DNA of 64,000 nucleotides from Polyodon spathula (Eukaryota; Chordata; Actinopteri; Acipenseriformes; Polyodontidae): assembly GCF_017654505.1 (NCBI RefSeq), contig NC_054540.1, positions 43,252,054 to 43,316,053 on the forward strand. The letters run 5' to 3'. Shown piece by piece: positions 1 through 8,745 of the stretch (positions are counted from its first letter, which is position 1; every line of letters starts with the position of its first letter). Both the position numbers and the translations under genes were made by a program. Under the pieces are notes generated by a model. The model made no database searches, was not told the origin of the DNA, and worked only from the letters and a program-made list of their open reading frames with translations.

Positions 1-741
1 GTAGAATTTAGAGGACATTTTTTATCGCCTGTAGGCCTCGCAATTTTGCAGCCTCGGTCTCGCTCCTCGCCAGACCCGGAGTTTAGCCTGCTCCTTGCGG
101 CCACTCCTAAAATTCCACCCGCGGATTGTGTACATCTCATCGCGTGGTCCCTCTTTTTGGTAGCTACGCTACGAATATCTGCACTCAGTGTGGCTGCAGT
201 TCCTCAAAAAAAAAAAAAAAAAAAAAATTCCCATACAATACATAAGGAAGACTACCGCCAACGACACTTTCAGTTGCCCCTTACCAAACAGGTAAGTATA
301 GCACAACACCATTGTCTTTTGACCAGACACTGTACTAGCACTTAATGTCTCCGCTCTGCGAGTCAGCTGACGCTTCGGCGTCTAGTGCATAGAGTCTTCA
401 TGCTCAGTACATGCGATTCGGCGCTTTCAGTGTCAGAGCTTTGGTGCTTTGGTGTAGCGCTTCTGTGTTCGACGCTTGGCTTATCGGCGCCTCGATGCTC
501 ACCGCTTCAATGCTCGGCGCATGCACTTCGACGCTCGACATTCCTGCGCTCGACGCTCAGTGCATTAATATCTAGACGCTCGTTGCACACATCTCGACGC
601 TCGCCGCTTCGACGCTCGGCACACACACCTCGACGCTCAATGCTCCCACGCTCGATGCTCATGCATTAATGTCTCGAAGCTCGGCGCACATACCTCGACG
701 CTTGACCTTCTGCGTTCAACGCTCGGTGCATCGACACCTCG

Positions 742-936
742 ATGCTCGGTACACGTACCTCGACGCTCAACGCATTGATCAGGGCACACACCCTGACGTC
801 CAACATGCATTCCATCTTTAACATGTCCTGGTTTCACCGTTGTGTCACCTGCCAGGCAAAATTGCCGGCAAGCGACCAGCATGAAGACTGTGTGACGTAC
901 CTTGGCAGACAGATCGTTTTGTACACTGTGTGCTAA
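742..936 (+). pseudogene. DIRS-like Gag N-terminal fragment (left arm)
   Basis: The frame reads a Ser/Thr/Arg-rich leader, then a motif containing FHRCVTCQAKLP and HEDC, a CxxC pair followed by a further Cys. The same zinc-binding style leader, with fuller CxxC pairs, occurs in the DIRS Gag at 59711-59968. The expected second CxxC is damaged here (CVTYLG instead of a second Cys pair), and the frame stops soon after. It lies inside the palindrome and is preceded by the tcgacgctc repeats that also precede other DIRS gag genes. It is a fragment with no RT behind it. Assignment to DIRS rests on resemblance to the other copies in this window. Confidence 0.55.
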
Positions 937-1142
937 CTTTCAGCAGCGCACTCTTCGCCAGAGAGCGAGGAAAGCAGTGGGGTATATATTATAGTATATA
1001 GTATAATATATAGTGGCTCCCCACTGCTTTCCTCACCCTCTGGCGAAGAGTGCGCTGCTGAAAGTTAGCACACAGTGTACAAAACGATCTGTCTGCCAAG
1101 GCAGACACGGTGTGCTCTGGTCCCAGGCACGCCATACAGTCT

Positions 1143-1349
1143 TCATGAGGGTCGCTTGCTGGCAATTTTGACGTAACGGTGAAACCCGGACATGTTAAAG
1201 ATGGAATGCGTCGTGGACGTCAGGGTGTGTGCCCTGATCAATACGCCGAGTGGCAAGGTACGTGTACCGAGCATCGACGTGTCGATGCACTGAGCTTTGA
1301 ACGTCGAAGCGTCGAGCATTGAGGTGCGTGTGTTGCGTGCGCGGAGCAC
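1143..1349 (-). pseudogene. DIRS-like Gag N-terminal fragment (right arm, inverted copy)
   Basis: This is the mirror copy of the fragment at 742-936. It shares the blocks ALIRAHTLTS (here VLIRAHTLTS) and HSIFNMS-FHR, but the first cysteines are lost (FHRYVKIASK). It has diverged from its partner by point changes and a frameshift, which suggests the inverted duplication is not brand new. It has no coding capacity of its own. Confidence 0.5.
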
Positions 1350-1576
1350 CGAGGCGCCGAACGTTGAGGTGCGTGCATCGAGCGTCGAGGTGTTGATGCA
1401 CCGAGCATCGACGTGGAAGCGTCAAGCGTGAAGGTGCGTGCGCCGATCGTCGAAGTGCCGAGTGTCGAGGCGTCTATGCACCAAGCGTCGAACGCAGAAG
1501 GTCGAGCATTGGGGTACGTGCACCGAGCATCAAAGCACCAAGCGTCGAGGCGCGCAAAGTGTCCTCTAAATTCTAC

Positions 1577-1812
1577 TCAGAACCTGTGGGAAGAATAGAC
1601 CCAAAAAAAAATAAATATATTCATAATAATGGGAATATAGACCCATATATAAAATATTATATATATAATATATATATATAATATAAAGAAGAAGGAAGTT
1701 TCAAAGAGCGCAACGCTTGTGACGGCTTCGTTTTCGCACTTTCAGCGTTCTCTCTAGTGATATATAAAAAATATATATATAGTATATAGTCAGCGAGTTA
1801 CATGCACTGTCA
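1577..1812. other. AT-rich spacer between DIRS fragments
   Basis: No gene is seen. It contains TA-rich tracts near 1640-1690 and 1760-1790. It ends at a 25-base copy of a YR coding segment (agcgagttacatgcactgtc, near 1795-1816) that occurs again in place at about 2397-2420. That is a local duplication or a microhomology join at the break point of the DIRS remnant. Confidence 0.6.
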
Positions 1813-2625
1813 GTTGCTACATGGTCAGATGTGGGAGCTTCCCCTGTGAGCAGACCTATTATCCCAGGCCGAAGGATGGCTTTGGCACCTGAACCCCAAG
1901 CTCATACAGCTATGGGCTTGGCCCCTGAACGGGAGTTCCTGTCAGTCTTAGGGCTTTTCGACGGTGATTTCGACCATTCAGAGTGCTAGAGCACCCTCTA
2001 CTAGGTCGCAGTATACGTACAAGTGGCAGTTGTTCCAAGATTGGTGTCTGGCGGGGGGCCATGACCCAATATCTTGCCCTATGGCAGTGATATTACAGTT
2101 TCTACAGAAACTGTTAGATGAAAGGAAATCTCACTCTACACTATATCAGCCGCCATATCAGCTTGCCATGTACGCATTGATGGGTTATCACCAGGTTGCC
2201 ATTTTCTGGCATTGCAGTTCCTTAAGGGCGCAAGACATTTGCGACCTCCGTGAATGACCAGTTTACCGTCATGGAGTCTTGACATGGTCCTAGAAGCCCT
2301 TACCAAGACACCATTCGAGCCTCTCCACACTGTGGATATGAGGCTCCTGTCTATGAAAACAGCATTTCTGCTGTCAGTGGTATCAACCAAACGTGTCAGC
2401 GAGTTACATGCACTGTCAGTGCATCCATCATGTACTCGCTTCGCAGAAGATGGTTCTAAGGTCTCCATGCACCCAAATCCAGCCTTTTTACCCAATGTCA
2501 TATCCCTGTTTCACATGAACCAACCAGTCGAGTTGATGGCGTTCCATCCTCCTCCTTTTTCTTCCCCAGAGGAAGAACGGTTACACATGCTCTGCTCCGT
2601 GTGGGCATTGAGGTGTTATATTGAC

Positions 2626-3042
2626 TGTGGCAGAGCAAAGCTCTGCCCTTTTAAATTGGCAGGGATGGGGTTAACTTCCCCTGCCTGCCTGGGTTTATTA
2701 TGTTCAGGTGGCTGGGGTTGATTAGTTGATTAGGTTGATTAACGATCAATCAGCGCCCAGCCACCTGATATAAAAGGAGGCCTCTGCTTCTCATTTGGAG
2801 AGAAGGGAGCTGAGGAAGCAGGTTGGTGTTTGTTTTGTGGTTTTTTGAATTTTCTAAATCCAGTGAAGGCATTGCCCAGCCTGGAAACTTTATTTTTGTG
2901 AGTTTTGTTTTTGCTTTATTTGTGTTTGAGTATCTGTTATTTTGCCCTTGTGCACTTTATTTTTGTTTATTTATAATAAAATTGTTATTTTTTTGAACTG
3001 CAGACTGTCTCTGGGCCTCTATCCACTCGCCAGCCTGCCACA
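2626..3042 (+). repeat. 5' LTR of the 2626-4893 element
   Basis: It begins TGTGGCAG and ends CTGCCACA, with inverted terminal bases. A TATA-like tataaaagg near 2769 would place the transcription start about 30 bp downstream. An aataaaat signal lies near 2972. It ends next to the primer-binding-type sequence. It is essentially identical to the 3' copy. Confidence 0.92.
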
Positions 3043-3062
3043 TTTGGTGTCAGAAGTGGGAT
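3043..3062 (+). promoter_or_regulatory. Primer-binding-site-like segment
   Basis: The sequence tttggtgtcagaagtgggat directly abuts the 5' LTR, where Gypsy elements place the tRNA primer site. The pattern tggtgtc...gtggga recurs after another LTR at 10404. I did not identify the tRNA. Confidence 0.6.
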
Positions 3063-4372
3063 AGCGCCACCTAGAGGCTCAGAGCCAGAGAGGGGCGAGG
3101 AGCTGCCGTCGCTCCCAGAGCCAGAGAGGGGCGAGGAGCTGCCGTCGCTCCCAGAGCCAGAGAGGGGTGAGGAGCTGCCGTCGCTCCCAGAGCCAGAGAG
3201 GGGTGAGGAGCTGCCGTCGCTCCCAGAGCCAGAGAGGGGTGAGGAGCTGCCGTCGCTCCCAGAGCCAGAGAGGGGTGAGGAGCTGCCGTCGTCCCCAGAG
3301 CCAGAGAGGGGTGAGGAGCTGCCGTCGTCCCCAGAGCCAGAGAGGGGTGAGGAGCCTCCGTCGTCCCCAGAGCCAGAGAGGGGTGAGGAGCTGCCGTCGC
3401 TCCCAGAGCCAGAGAGGGGTGAGGAGCTGCCGTCGCTCCCAGAGCCAGAGAGGGGTGAGGAGCTGCCGTCGCTCCCAGAGCCAGAGAGGGGTGAGGAGCT
3501 GCCGTCGTTCCCAGAGCCAGAGAGGGAGGAGGAGCCTCCGTCACTCCCAGAGCCAGAGAGGGAGGAGGATCTGCTGTCGCTCCCAGAGAGAGAGAGGGAG
3601 GAGGACCTGCTGTCGCTCCCAGAGCCAGAGAGGGAGGAGGATCTGCCGTCGCTCCCAGAGCCAGAGAGGGAGGAGGATCTGCCGTCGCTCCCAGAGCCAG
3701 AGAGGGAGGAGGATCTGCTGTCGCTCCCAGAGCCAGAGAGGGAGGAGGAGCTGCCGTCACTCCCAGAGCCAGAGAGGGAGGAGGATCTGCTGTCGCTCCC
3801 AGAGCCAGAGAGGGAGGAGGATCTGCTGTCGCTCCCAGAGAGAGAGAGGGAGGAGGATCTGCTGTCGCTCCCAGAGCCAGAGAGGGAGGAGGATCTGCTG
3901 TCGCTCCCAGAGCCAGAGAGGGAGGAGGATCTGCTGTCGCTCCCAGAGCCAGAGAGGGAGGAGGATCTGCTGTCGCTCCCAGAGCCAGAGAGGGAGGAGG
4001 ATCTGCTGTCGCTCCCAGAGCCAGAGAGGGAGGAGGATCTGCTGTCGCTCCCAGAGCCAGAGAGGGAGCCGGGCCGCCGTCGCCGCCGCCACCAGAGGGA
4101 GCCGGGCCGCCTCCGCCACCAGAGGGAGCCGGGCCGCCGTCGCCGCCTCCGCCACCAGAGGGAGCCGGGCCGCCGTCGCCGCCTCCGCCACCAGAGGGAG
4201 CCGGGCCGCCGTCGCCGCCTCCGCCACCAGAGGGAGCCGGGCCGCCGTCGCCGCCTCCGCCACCAGAGGGAGCCGGGCCGCCGTCGCCATGCTACCTTGG
4301 ACATTCGGGGCCCCCTCAACCAAAGAAGGCTTGGGGGCTCCGACATCAACCCCGCCCACCACCACCCACCAT
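3061..4372 (+). CDS. Gag-position open frame without ATG, 36-bp repeat protein
   Basis: A frame opens within the LTR (after stops at 2974-2979) and runs through the primer site and the whole repeat array to a TAA near 4370. There is no in-frame ATG. The repeated 12-residue unit is of the form EPERGEELPSLP, later EPEREEDLLSLP, and then Arg-rich units of the type REPGRRRRLRHQ. The 36-bp period is a multiple of three, so the frame is kept through dozens of copies. In the last part the neighbouring frame reads PPEGAGPPSPPPPP, which may be the ancestral frame. Expression is unproven; the position matches gag. It may be only a tolerated repeat. The longer ATG-started ORFs in other frames and on the minus strand are shadows. 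Confidence 0.4.
3082..4290 (+). repeat. 36-bp coding minisatellite (two sub-arrays)
   Basis: About 27 units of a 36-bp repeat (gagccagagaggggtgagga core) run to about 4060. They switch near 3515 from the ggggtgag variant to the gggaggag variant. They are followed by about six GC-rich units based on gagggagccgggccgccgtc, also 36 bp, with at least one shortened copy. Blocks of neighbouring units share the same variants, as expected from repeated segmental duplication. Confidence 0.9.
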
Positions 4373-4465
4373 AACAGCCCACCCAAGGGACATAATTGGA
4401 CTCTTGGGGGGAGGAGGGTGGGGGGGGGGGGGAGTTGGCCGATTGCGGCCGGTGTACGTTGTACA

Positions 4466-4477
4466 TGGGGGGAGGTG
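4466..4477 (+). promoter_or_regulatory. Polypurine-tract-like sequence
   Basis: The run tggggggaggtg lies immediately before the 3' LTR, where plus-strand DNA priming starts in LTR retrotransposons. A second G-rich run sits about 50 bp upstream (4410-4432). The position supports plus-strand orientation. Confidence 0.55.
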
Positions 4478-4893
4478 TGTGGCAGAGCAAAGCTCTGCCC
4501 TTTTAAATTGGCAGGGATGGGGTTAACTTCCCCTGCCTGCCTGGGTTTATTATGTTCAGGTGGCTGGGGTTGATTAGTTGATTAGGTTGATTAACGATCA
4601 ATCAGCGCCCAGCCACCTGATATAAAAGGAGGCCTCTGCTTCTCATTTGGAGAGAGGGAGCTGAGGAAGCAGGTTGGTGTTTGTTTTGTGGTTTTTTGAA
4701 TTTTCTAAATCCAGTGAAGGCATTGCCCAGCCTGGAAACTTTATTTTTGTGAGTTTTGTTTTTGCTTTATTTGTGTTTGAGTATCTGTTATTTTGCCCTT
4801 GTGCACTTTATTTTTGTTTATTTATAATAAAATTGTTATTTTTTTGAACTGCAGACTGTCTCTGGGCCTCTATCCACTCGCCAGCCTGCCACA
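4478..4893 (+). repeat. 3' LTR of the 2626-4893 element
   Basis: It matches the 5' LTR except for one missing base in the purine-rich stretch near 4650. It ends CTGCCACA, followed directly by TTGAC, the target-site duplication, and then by the resumed YR coding sequence of the host DIRS. Confidence 0.92.
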
Positions 4894-5407
4894 TTGACCT
4901 TATAACGACTGTGAGGCAAACAGAACAATTGTTCATATGCCATGGTTCTAAGACCTTGGGTCAGCCATTGTCTAAACAACGCCTTTCCCATTGGATAGTG
5001 GATGCTATTAAATTAGCTTATGAATTTGCAGGCCTTCCACCACCAGGGCAGTTGAAGGCACATTCCACTAGGGGTATGGCGACATCTTGGGCCCTCTTTA
5101 GAGGGGTGCCGGTGTCTGACATTTGCGCGGCAGCCAGTTGGGCTACACCGCATACTTTTATGAGGTTTTACAGATTAAACGTTCTGGATTCCTCTGCTCC
5201 ACTATTTGGAGCATCTGTACTACACTCTATGGCATCTCAGGATGCTAATATAGTGTTTACTACCCCACCTTAGGACAGGTGTCATTGCGAGCACAGATGC
5301 TGAGGCGCAGCTCCATATATGTATAGATGTATTGCCTAAGTTGCGTTATGATGTAAGTCTGTTCTACTGCCGAGAATCCTCCCTCGCGACGGCTTGGGTA
5401 CACTGTT

Positions 5408-5733
5408 CCCATACCTTGATGGTTATTTTCGAATTGAAAGGGTACGATAGGTTGCGGGTGCAACCCCGGTTCCCTGAAAGAGAAAATAACCATCAAGCCG
5501 CGAGGTCGCTCCAGAAGCCTTCACGACCTGAAGAGCAAAAGAGGAAGAGAGTGTCCGCGCGCTACATCTAGTAAGCTCCCAGGGGGACGGACTTACACGT
5601 CAGCTCACGCGGAGGCCTATCGGCAGCTTTGCTATAAGCTCAGCCAATCTACTGTCTGACGTCAATAGCCCATACCTTGATGGTTATTTTTTCTTTCAGG
5701 TAACTGGGGTTGCATTCGCAACCTATCGTTATA
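5408..5733. repeat. DIRS terminal repeat complex
   Basis: The 22-base block cccataccttgatggttatt occurs directly twice, at 5408 and 5669. Separately, 5443-5497 (containing gataggttgcgggtgcaacc) pairs as an inverted copy with 5673-5733. Such split direct and inverted repeats next to the YR gene are typical of the right end of DIRS elements, where inverted terminal repeats and an internal complementary region template circle formation. The same arrangement appears at 39223-39545 in the opposite orientation. Confidence 0.7.
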
Positions 5734-5789
5734 TGTGAAGGCAAAGAGCCATCTGTGTTTTGATGAAACATGTTCTGGCAAAGGTGAGA

Positions 5790-6235
5790 TTAGTAAACTC
5801 GTCCTCTGCCAGGAATGATTTAAAACCTTGTGCAGAAGGTGGCCATCTCCCAAATTAATTAACTGATTCATTTGTTGCTAACTGGGAAATGGTGACCTGT
5901 ATAAAAAGCCTGCAGCTCTCCATGTTCGGGGTGGGGTGTTCAAGAGGCGGAACGAGAACAGAGAGAGAAGAGAGAGAAATTAAAGAACTAAGGAACAGTG
6001 AAGGCAGTTGCTCAGCCTGACCTTAGCGTTTAATGTTTTGTGTTTGAGATTTATTTTTGTTTAAACCTTTTATTTTTGTGCTCTATGAGAAGTGTTCTTT
6101 TGTTTAAATATTTAATTTATTTTTTTGTTATTTAATAAACGGCACGCGCCGCATCTTTGGAACTGCAGTTACCTACCTCTGTATTTTTGTTCCACCTTCC
6201 GATCTGACGTTGCCGCAATGCCATTTCCCGCCACA
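5790..6235 (+). repeat. 5'-truncated LTR (solo remnant)
   Basis: It shares the block aaaaccttgtgcagaaggtg and the following layout with the LTRs at 9750-10403 and 13422-14310: TATA-like tataaaaagcctgcagctct, purine-rich stretch, T-rich stretch, aataaacggc polyadenylation region and a ccgccaca end. The 5' part is missing and no interior follows. The next bases belong to a Ngaro-like fragment. Confidence 0.65.
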
Positions 6236-6239
6236 GGAT

Positions 6240-6620
6240 CATTTTTGGAAAAGGATAGTACATTGCAATAATGAGGCCACCGTCCAAATCATTAATAAAG
6301 GTTGATCATCCATCCCAATAGTCATTAATCGCCTCACCTGGCTGTATCTTACCAATAATTTTACATTGCGTGCTGTTTTCATTCCAGGGGTATTGAACAA
6401 GATTGCTGATGCTCTATCTTGGTTTCAATTTCAGAAGTTTCAGCACCAGTGTCTGGATGCCAGCCCAACGGGTCTGGACTGCCCTGAGTTCAATACCTAG
6501 ACCGATATGATATTGCCGGCATTAGATGGGATAGCCAAATGAGAAATTGTGCTCCTTTTATTAGGGGAACATATAAGATCTTTGCAGCGTTAGAAGGGCT
6601 GTATAAGTTGTGTACAGTTA
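6240..6620 (+). pseudogene. Ngaro-like RNase H/linker fragment
   Basis: Translated pieces read TVQIINKGSS, RLTWLYLTNNF and IPGVLNKIADALSWFQFQKF, with stops and shifts. This pattern (a DNEATV-type motif, INKG, then IADALS-FQFQKF) is the end of the RNase H region in Ngaro/DIRS-order retrotransposons. A second copy of the same region is at 48525-48745. The part after 6500 is unclear and may be the start of a recombinase. Confidence 0.5.
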
Positions 6621-6734
6621 AGGGCTAGATTCTATATTTGTAGTCAGCAGCCTGGGGAGGCAGTTGGGGTTTTTCACTTCGTCTCTGTGAAATGTTTTCC
6701 AGGTTTCAGTGACAGGACCCAGCTAGTAGCACCC

Positions 6735-7507
6735 TCCAGGATGCCATCCTCCGCGATCAGTGGATCTCTGGCCTCCTTCCTGGAACAGTATGTCAAATCC
6801 TCCAGCAACAACCACAAGTGCCTGTGGGAGAAGAGACTAGTGGAGTAGGTCTCCTGTCTGATGTGATGATTGGAGGCTGCCCATGGGTGGAGGTGGAAGT
6901 TCAAGGAGTTGACCTTAACATTGGATCTCAGGTGACATTGATTAGTAATGTCTTCTTTAAAAAACACTTTGCTTCTACACTGATACAAACAACAGCTGAT
7001 ATCCAGTGGTTGAGGCTAAAGGCTGACAATGGACTGGAGCTGCCCTATGTTAGATATGTAGTCCTGGATTTTGTGATCGGAGGCGTGAGCATTCCAAACC
7101 AGGGGGGTTATGATTGTCACAACGACTGTCAAGGCGCCGATAGAGGGATCTTAGGGATGAATATTATCTCGGCCTGTTGGGCTACCATCTTCCGTTGTGA
7201 TCTAACACAAGACAGATACTTCTCTGCTTCGATTCAACCAGCTATGCGCAATGAGTGGGAAAGGGCCTTTGCCCAATGTCGATGGGTAGCTGCTGCCAAG
7301 ACCTCTAGTGGCAAGATTGATGAGGTTCGTCTAGTCCATCAAGGACCGGTAATGATTTCTCCCTGTAGCAAGATGTTGGTCCGGGTTTGGGTAGTGGCAC
7401 CACCACCCAGAGAACCATACTGCACCATGATTGAAGTTCCTAGGCTGGACAACGAATGGCAAGTAGCTCACACCCTGGTTAAAGTAAAGGGATGGAAAGT
7501 GCCTTAA
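6735..7507 (+). pseudogene. Gypsy gag-protease remnant
   Basis: A frame runs from a Gag-like end (QDAILRDQWISGLLPGTV) straight into a retropepsin-like region (VDLNIGSQVTLI, then RGILGMNII) and on to a linker ending KGWKVP. In active proteases the motif is D-T/S-G. Here it reads NIG, so the catalytic Asp is lost. The direct joining of Gag end to protease suggests an internal deletion of the zinc knuckle. The RT continues directly after the stop at 7505. Confidence 0.7.
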
Positions 7508-7934
7508 AGAAAAAAGATGGATCCTGGAGGTTCTATGTGGACTAACGATGGCTTAATTCCATCACCCACAAGAACGCTTTCCCCCTCCCCCTGATTGAAG
7601 AGTTGCTCACGACTCTTAAACAAGCAGCCTGGTACTCCACCCTGGATCTTGCCAGCAGGTACTGGCAGGTTGAAGTAGATCCCAGAAATTGTGAAAGGAC
7701 CACCTTCACCACTTCTTTCGGCCTTTATGAGTTTGAGAGAATGCTGTTTTGGTTGTGTGATGCCCCAGCCACCTTCTAGAGGCTCATGCAGCATTGTCTA
7801 GGAAGCCAAGTAAACGAGTCCCTCTTGTTTATCTGGATGACGTTATTGTTTACTCCCCAGACTTTTACAGCTATCTGGAACACCTGAAGCAAGTATTTGA
7901 GTGTTTGTGGAGCCTTGAAGGCTGTTGAAGGAGG
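7508..7934 (+). pseudogene. Gypsy reverse transcriptase remnant
   Basis: Pieces in changing frames read KKDGSWRFYVD, AFPLPLIEELL, WYSTLDLASRYWQVEV, TTSFGLYEFERM and APATF. These are the successive RT blocks of Ty3/Gypsy pol, in order. The YxDD box region near 7830 survives only as a shifted remnant (ctggatgacgttattgttta). Several stops are present (for example VD*RWLNS and ATF*RLM). Confidence 0.8.
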
Positions 7935-8462
7935 TTGTTGAAGCTCCAACCAACTAAATGTCGACTCCTACAGAAGGAAGTGAAGCATTTGGGCCATATG
8001 AGTGCAGGTGGAGTAGCCGCGAACCCGGAGAAATTAGCTGCAGTGCGGGATTGGCCCCCTCCCAATAACGTACGGCAGGTCCGTTCCTTCTTAGGGTTCG
8101 TGGGATATTACCGGCAATTCATCCCCTCATTCGCCCGGATTGTGATGCCACTGCATGGACTATTGGTAGGGACGACTGCTTCCGTGAAAAAGATAGCTCT
8201 GGTGGAATGGACACCCACCTGCCAAAGTGTGTTTGATGAACTCAAGCGGGCCCTGCTGGAATATCCGGTGTTGGTTTACACAGATTGTGCCCTCCTATTC
8301 CGTATATACACAGATGCCAGCTTGAGTGGACTGGGAGCGGTACTCACCCAGGAACAAGAGGGCAAAAAGAGAGTTACAGCCTATGCCAGTGGGAGCCTAC
8401 ATCCTATTGAATGGAATGACCAAAATTATAATTCTTTTAAATTGGAAGTTTTGGCATTTAAC
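7935..8462 (+). pseudogene. Gypsy RT thumb/RNase H remnant
   Basis: The frame is open for about 175 residues of Gypsy sequence: LQPTKCRLLQKEVKHLGH, VRQVRSFLGFVGYYRQFIP, then the RNase H start YTDASLSGLGAVL and ITAYASGSLHP-type sequence. It ends abruptly at SFKLEVLAF, where foreign sequence starting TTAACCCTTTGC joins. No integrase or LTR follows, so this is a truncated copy. Confidence 0.85.
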
Positions 8463-8745
8463 CCTTTGCTGTCGACGCGCTGTAATTTACATACAATGAC
8501 AAAACAAATCATATCTCAGCCATCCAACCAGCAAACTTGTTTTTTTTAAGCATGGGTCGTGACTAAGGAGTATGTCATGATACCATTGTTTTAGGACTAG
8601 GGTGGGCGGGACATATAATATTTTGATTACAAGGACGATTCTCTGCCGGTACCATTATGACTGAGTGCACAGCAGTTTCGAAGATCTGTATCTCTGGTTT
8701 TACAATTTGAAGAGTGCTAATCTACATGTCATCTAAACGGTAAGT
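8463..8745 (+). mobile_element. Possible piggyBac-like 5' end with first exon
   Basis: A TTAA at 8459-8462 is followed by CCCTTTGCTG, the style of piggyBac termini. About 260 bp downstream an ATG at 8726 begins MSSKR and runs directly into a splice-donor-like gtaagt at 8740. A short first coding exon before an intron would fit a transposase gene. I found no matching right end or transposase body in the window. The call rests on the TTAA plus terminus and on the donor; it could be a MITE or chance. Confidence 0.35.

Larger units (their letters stand above)
1..1576. repeat. Large imperfect palindrome built from a DIRS-like 5' end
   Basis: The left arm (1-982) and right arm (1019-1576) are inverted copies separated by a 36-bp AT-rich spacer. 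The inner ends are near-perfect complements for more than 100 bp: the block reading cttcgccagag at 953 returns inverted near 1049. The outermost 16 bases, gtagaatttagaggac at 1-16, return as their reverse complement at 1561-1576. The left arm is longer because it carries an extra 330 bp and more copies of a short degenerate repeat of the type tcgacgctcggtgc. Both arms encode a DIRS Gag N-terminus in opposite directions, so this is an inverted duplication of one retroelement end. The left arm may continue outside the window. An assembly fold-back artefact cannot be excluded. Confidence 0.8.
2626..4893 (+). mobile_element. Young non-autonomous LTR retrotransposon with tandem-repeat interior
   Basis: The 417-bp and 416-bp LTRs start TGTGGCAG and end CTGCCACA. 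They differ, by eye, by a single one-base gap (gagaaggg versus gagaggg). The element is flanked by the 5-bp duplication TTGAC (2621-2625 and 4894-4898). After the first LTR comes a primer-binding-type segment, and before the second LTR a purine tract. The interior holds no RT, protease or integrase, only a 36-bp tandem array and a short tail, so the element must be mobilised by enzymes of another Gypsy element. LTR identity implies a recent insertion. Strand is set by the order of the primer site and purine tract and by the TATA and polyadenylation motifs in the LTRs. Confidence 0.92.
1813..5273 (+). pseudogene. DIRS tyrosine recombinase, split by an LTR insertion
   Basis: Two separated coding parts (1813-2625 and 4894-5273) together cover a DIRS-type tyrosine recombinase, the integrating enzyme of DIRS retrotransposons. 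The N-terminal part has the APSTRSQYTYKWQLFQDWC block. The middle part has MKTAFLLSVVSTKRVSELHAL and PAFLPNVIS. The C-terminal part has HSTRGMATSWA, which carries the His-x-x-Arg catalytic pair, followed by FMRFYRL with the likely nucleophilic Tyr. There are frameshifts near 1965 and 2250, and stops in the N-terminal half, so it is dead even without the insertion. The LTR element at 2626-4893 interrupts it after ALRCYID, with TTGAC duplicated on both sides. The last segment ends naturally at the stop at 5271-5273. Confidence 0.85.

Noticed and set aside
2985..4490. Long minus-strand ORF of Gly/Ser/Asp and Arg repeats
   Set aside because: It is the reverse translation of the 36-bp coding minisatellite. 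The period of 36 keeps all six frames open.
3167..4573. Plus-strand ATG ORF of RSCRRSQSQRG repeats
   Set aside because: Shadow frame of the same array. The unit composition does not resemble any family, and the ORF ends in LTR sequence.
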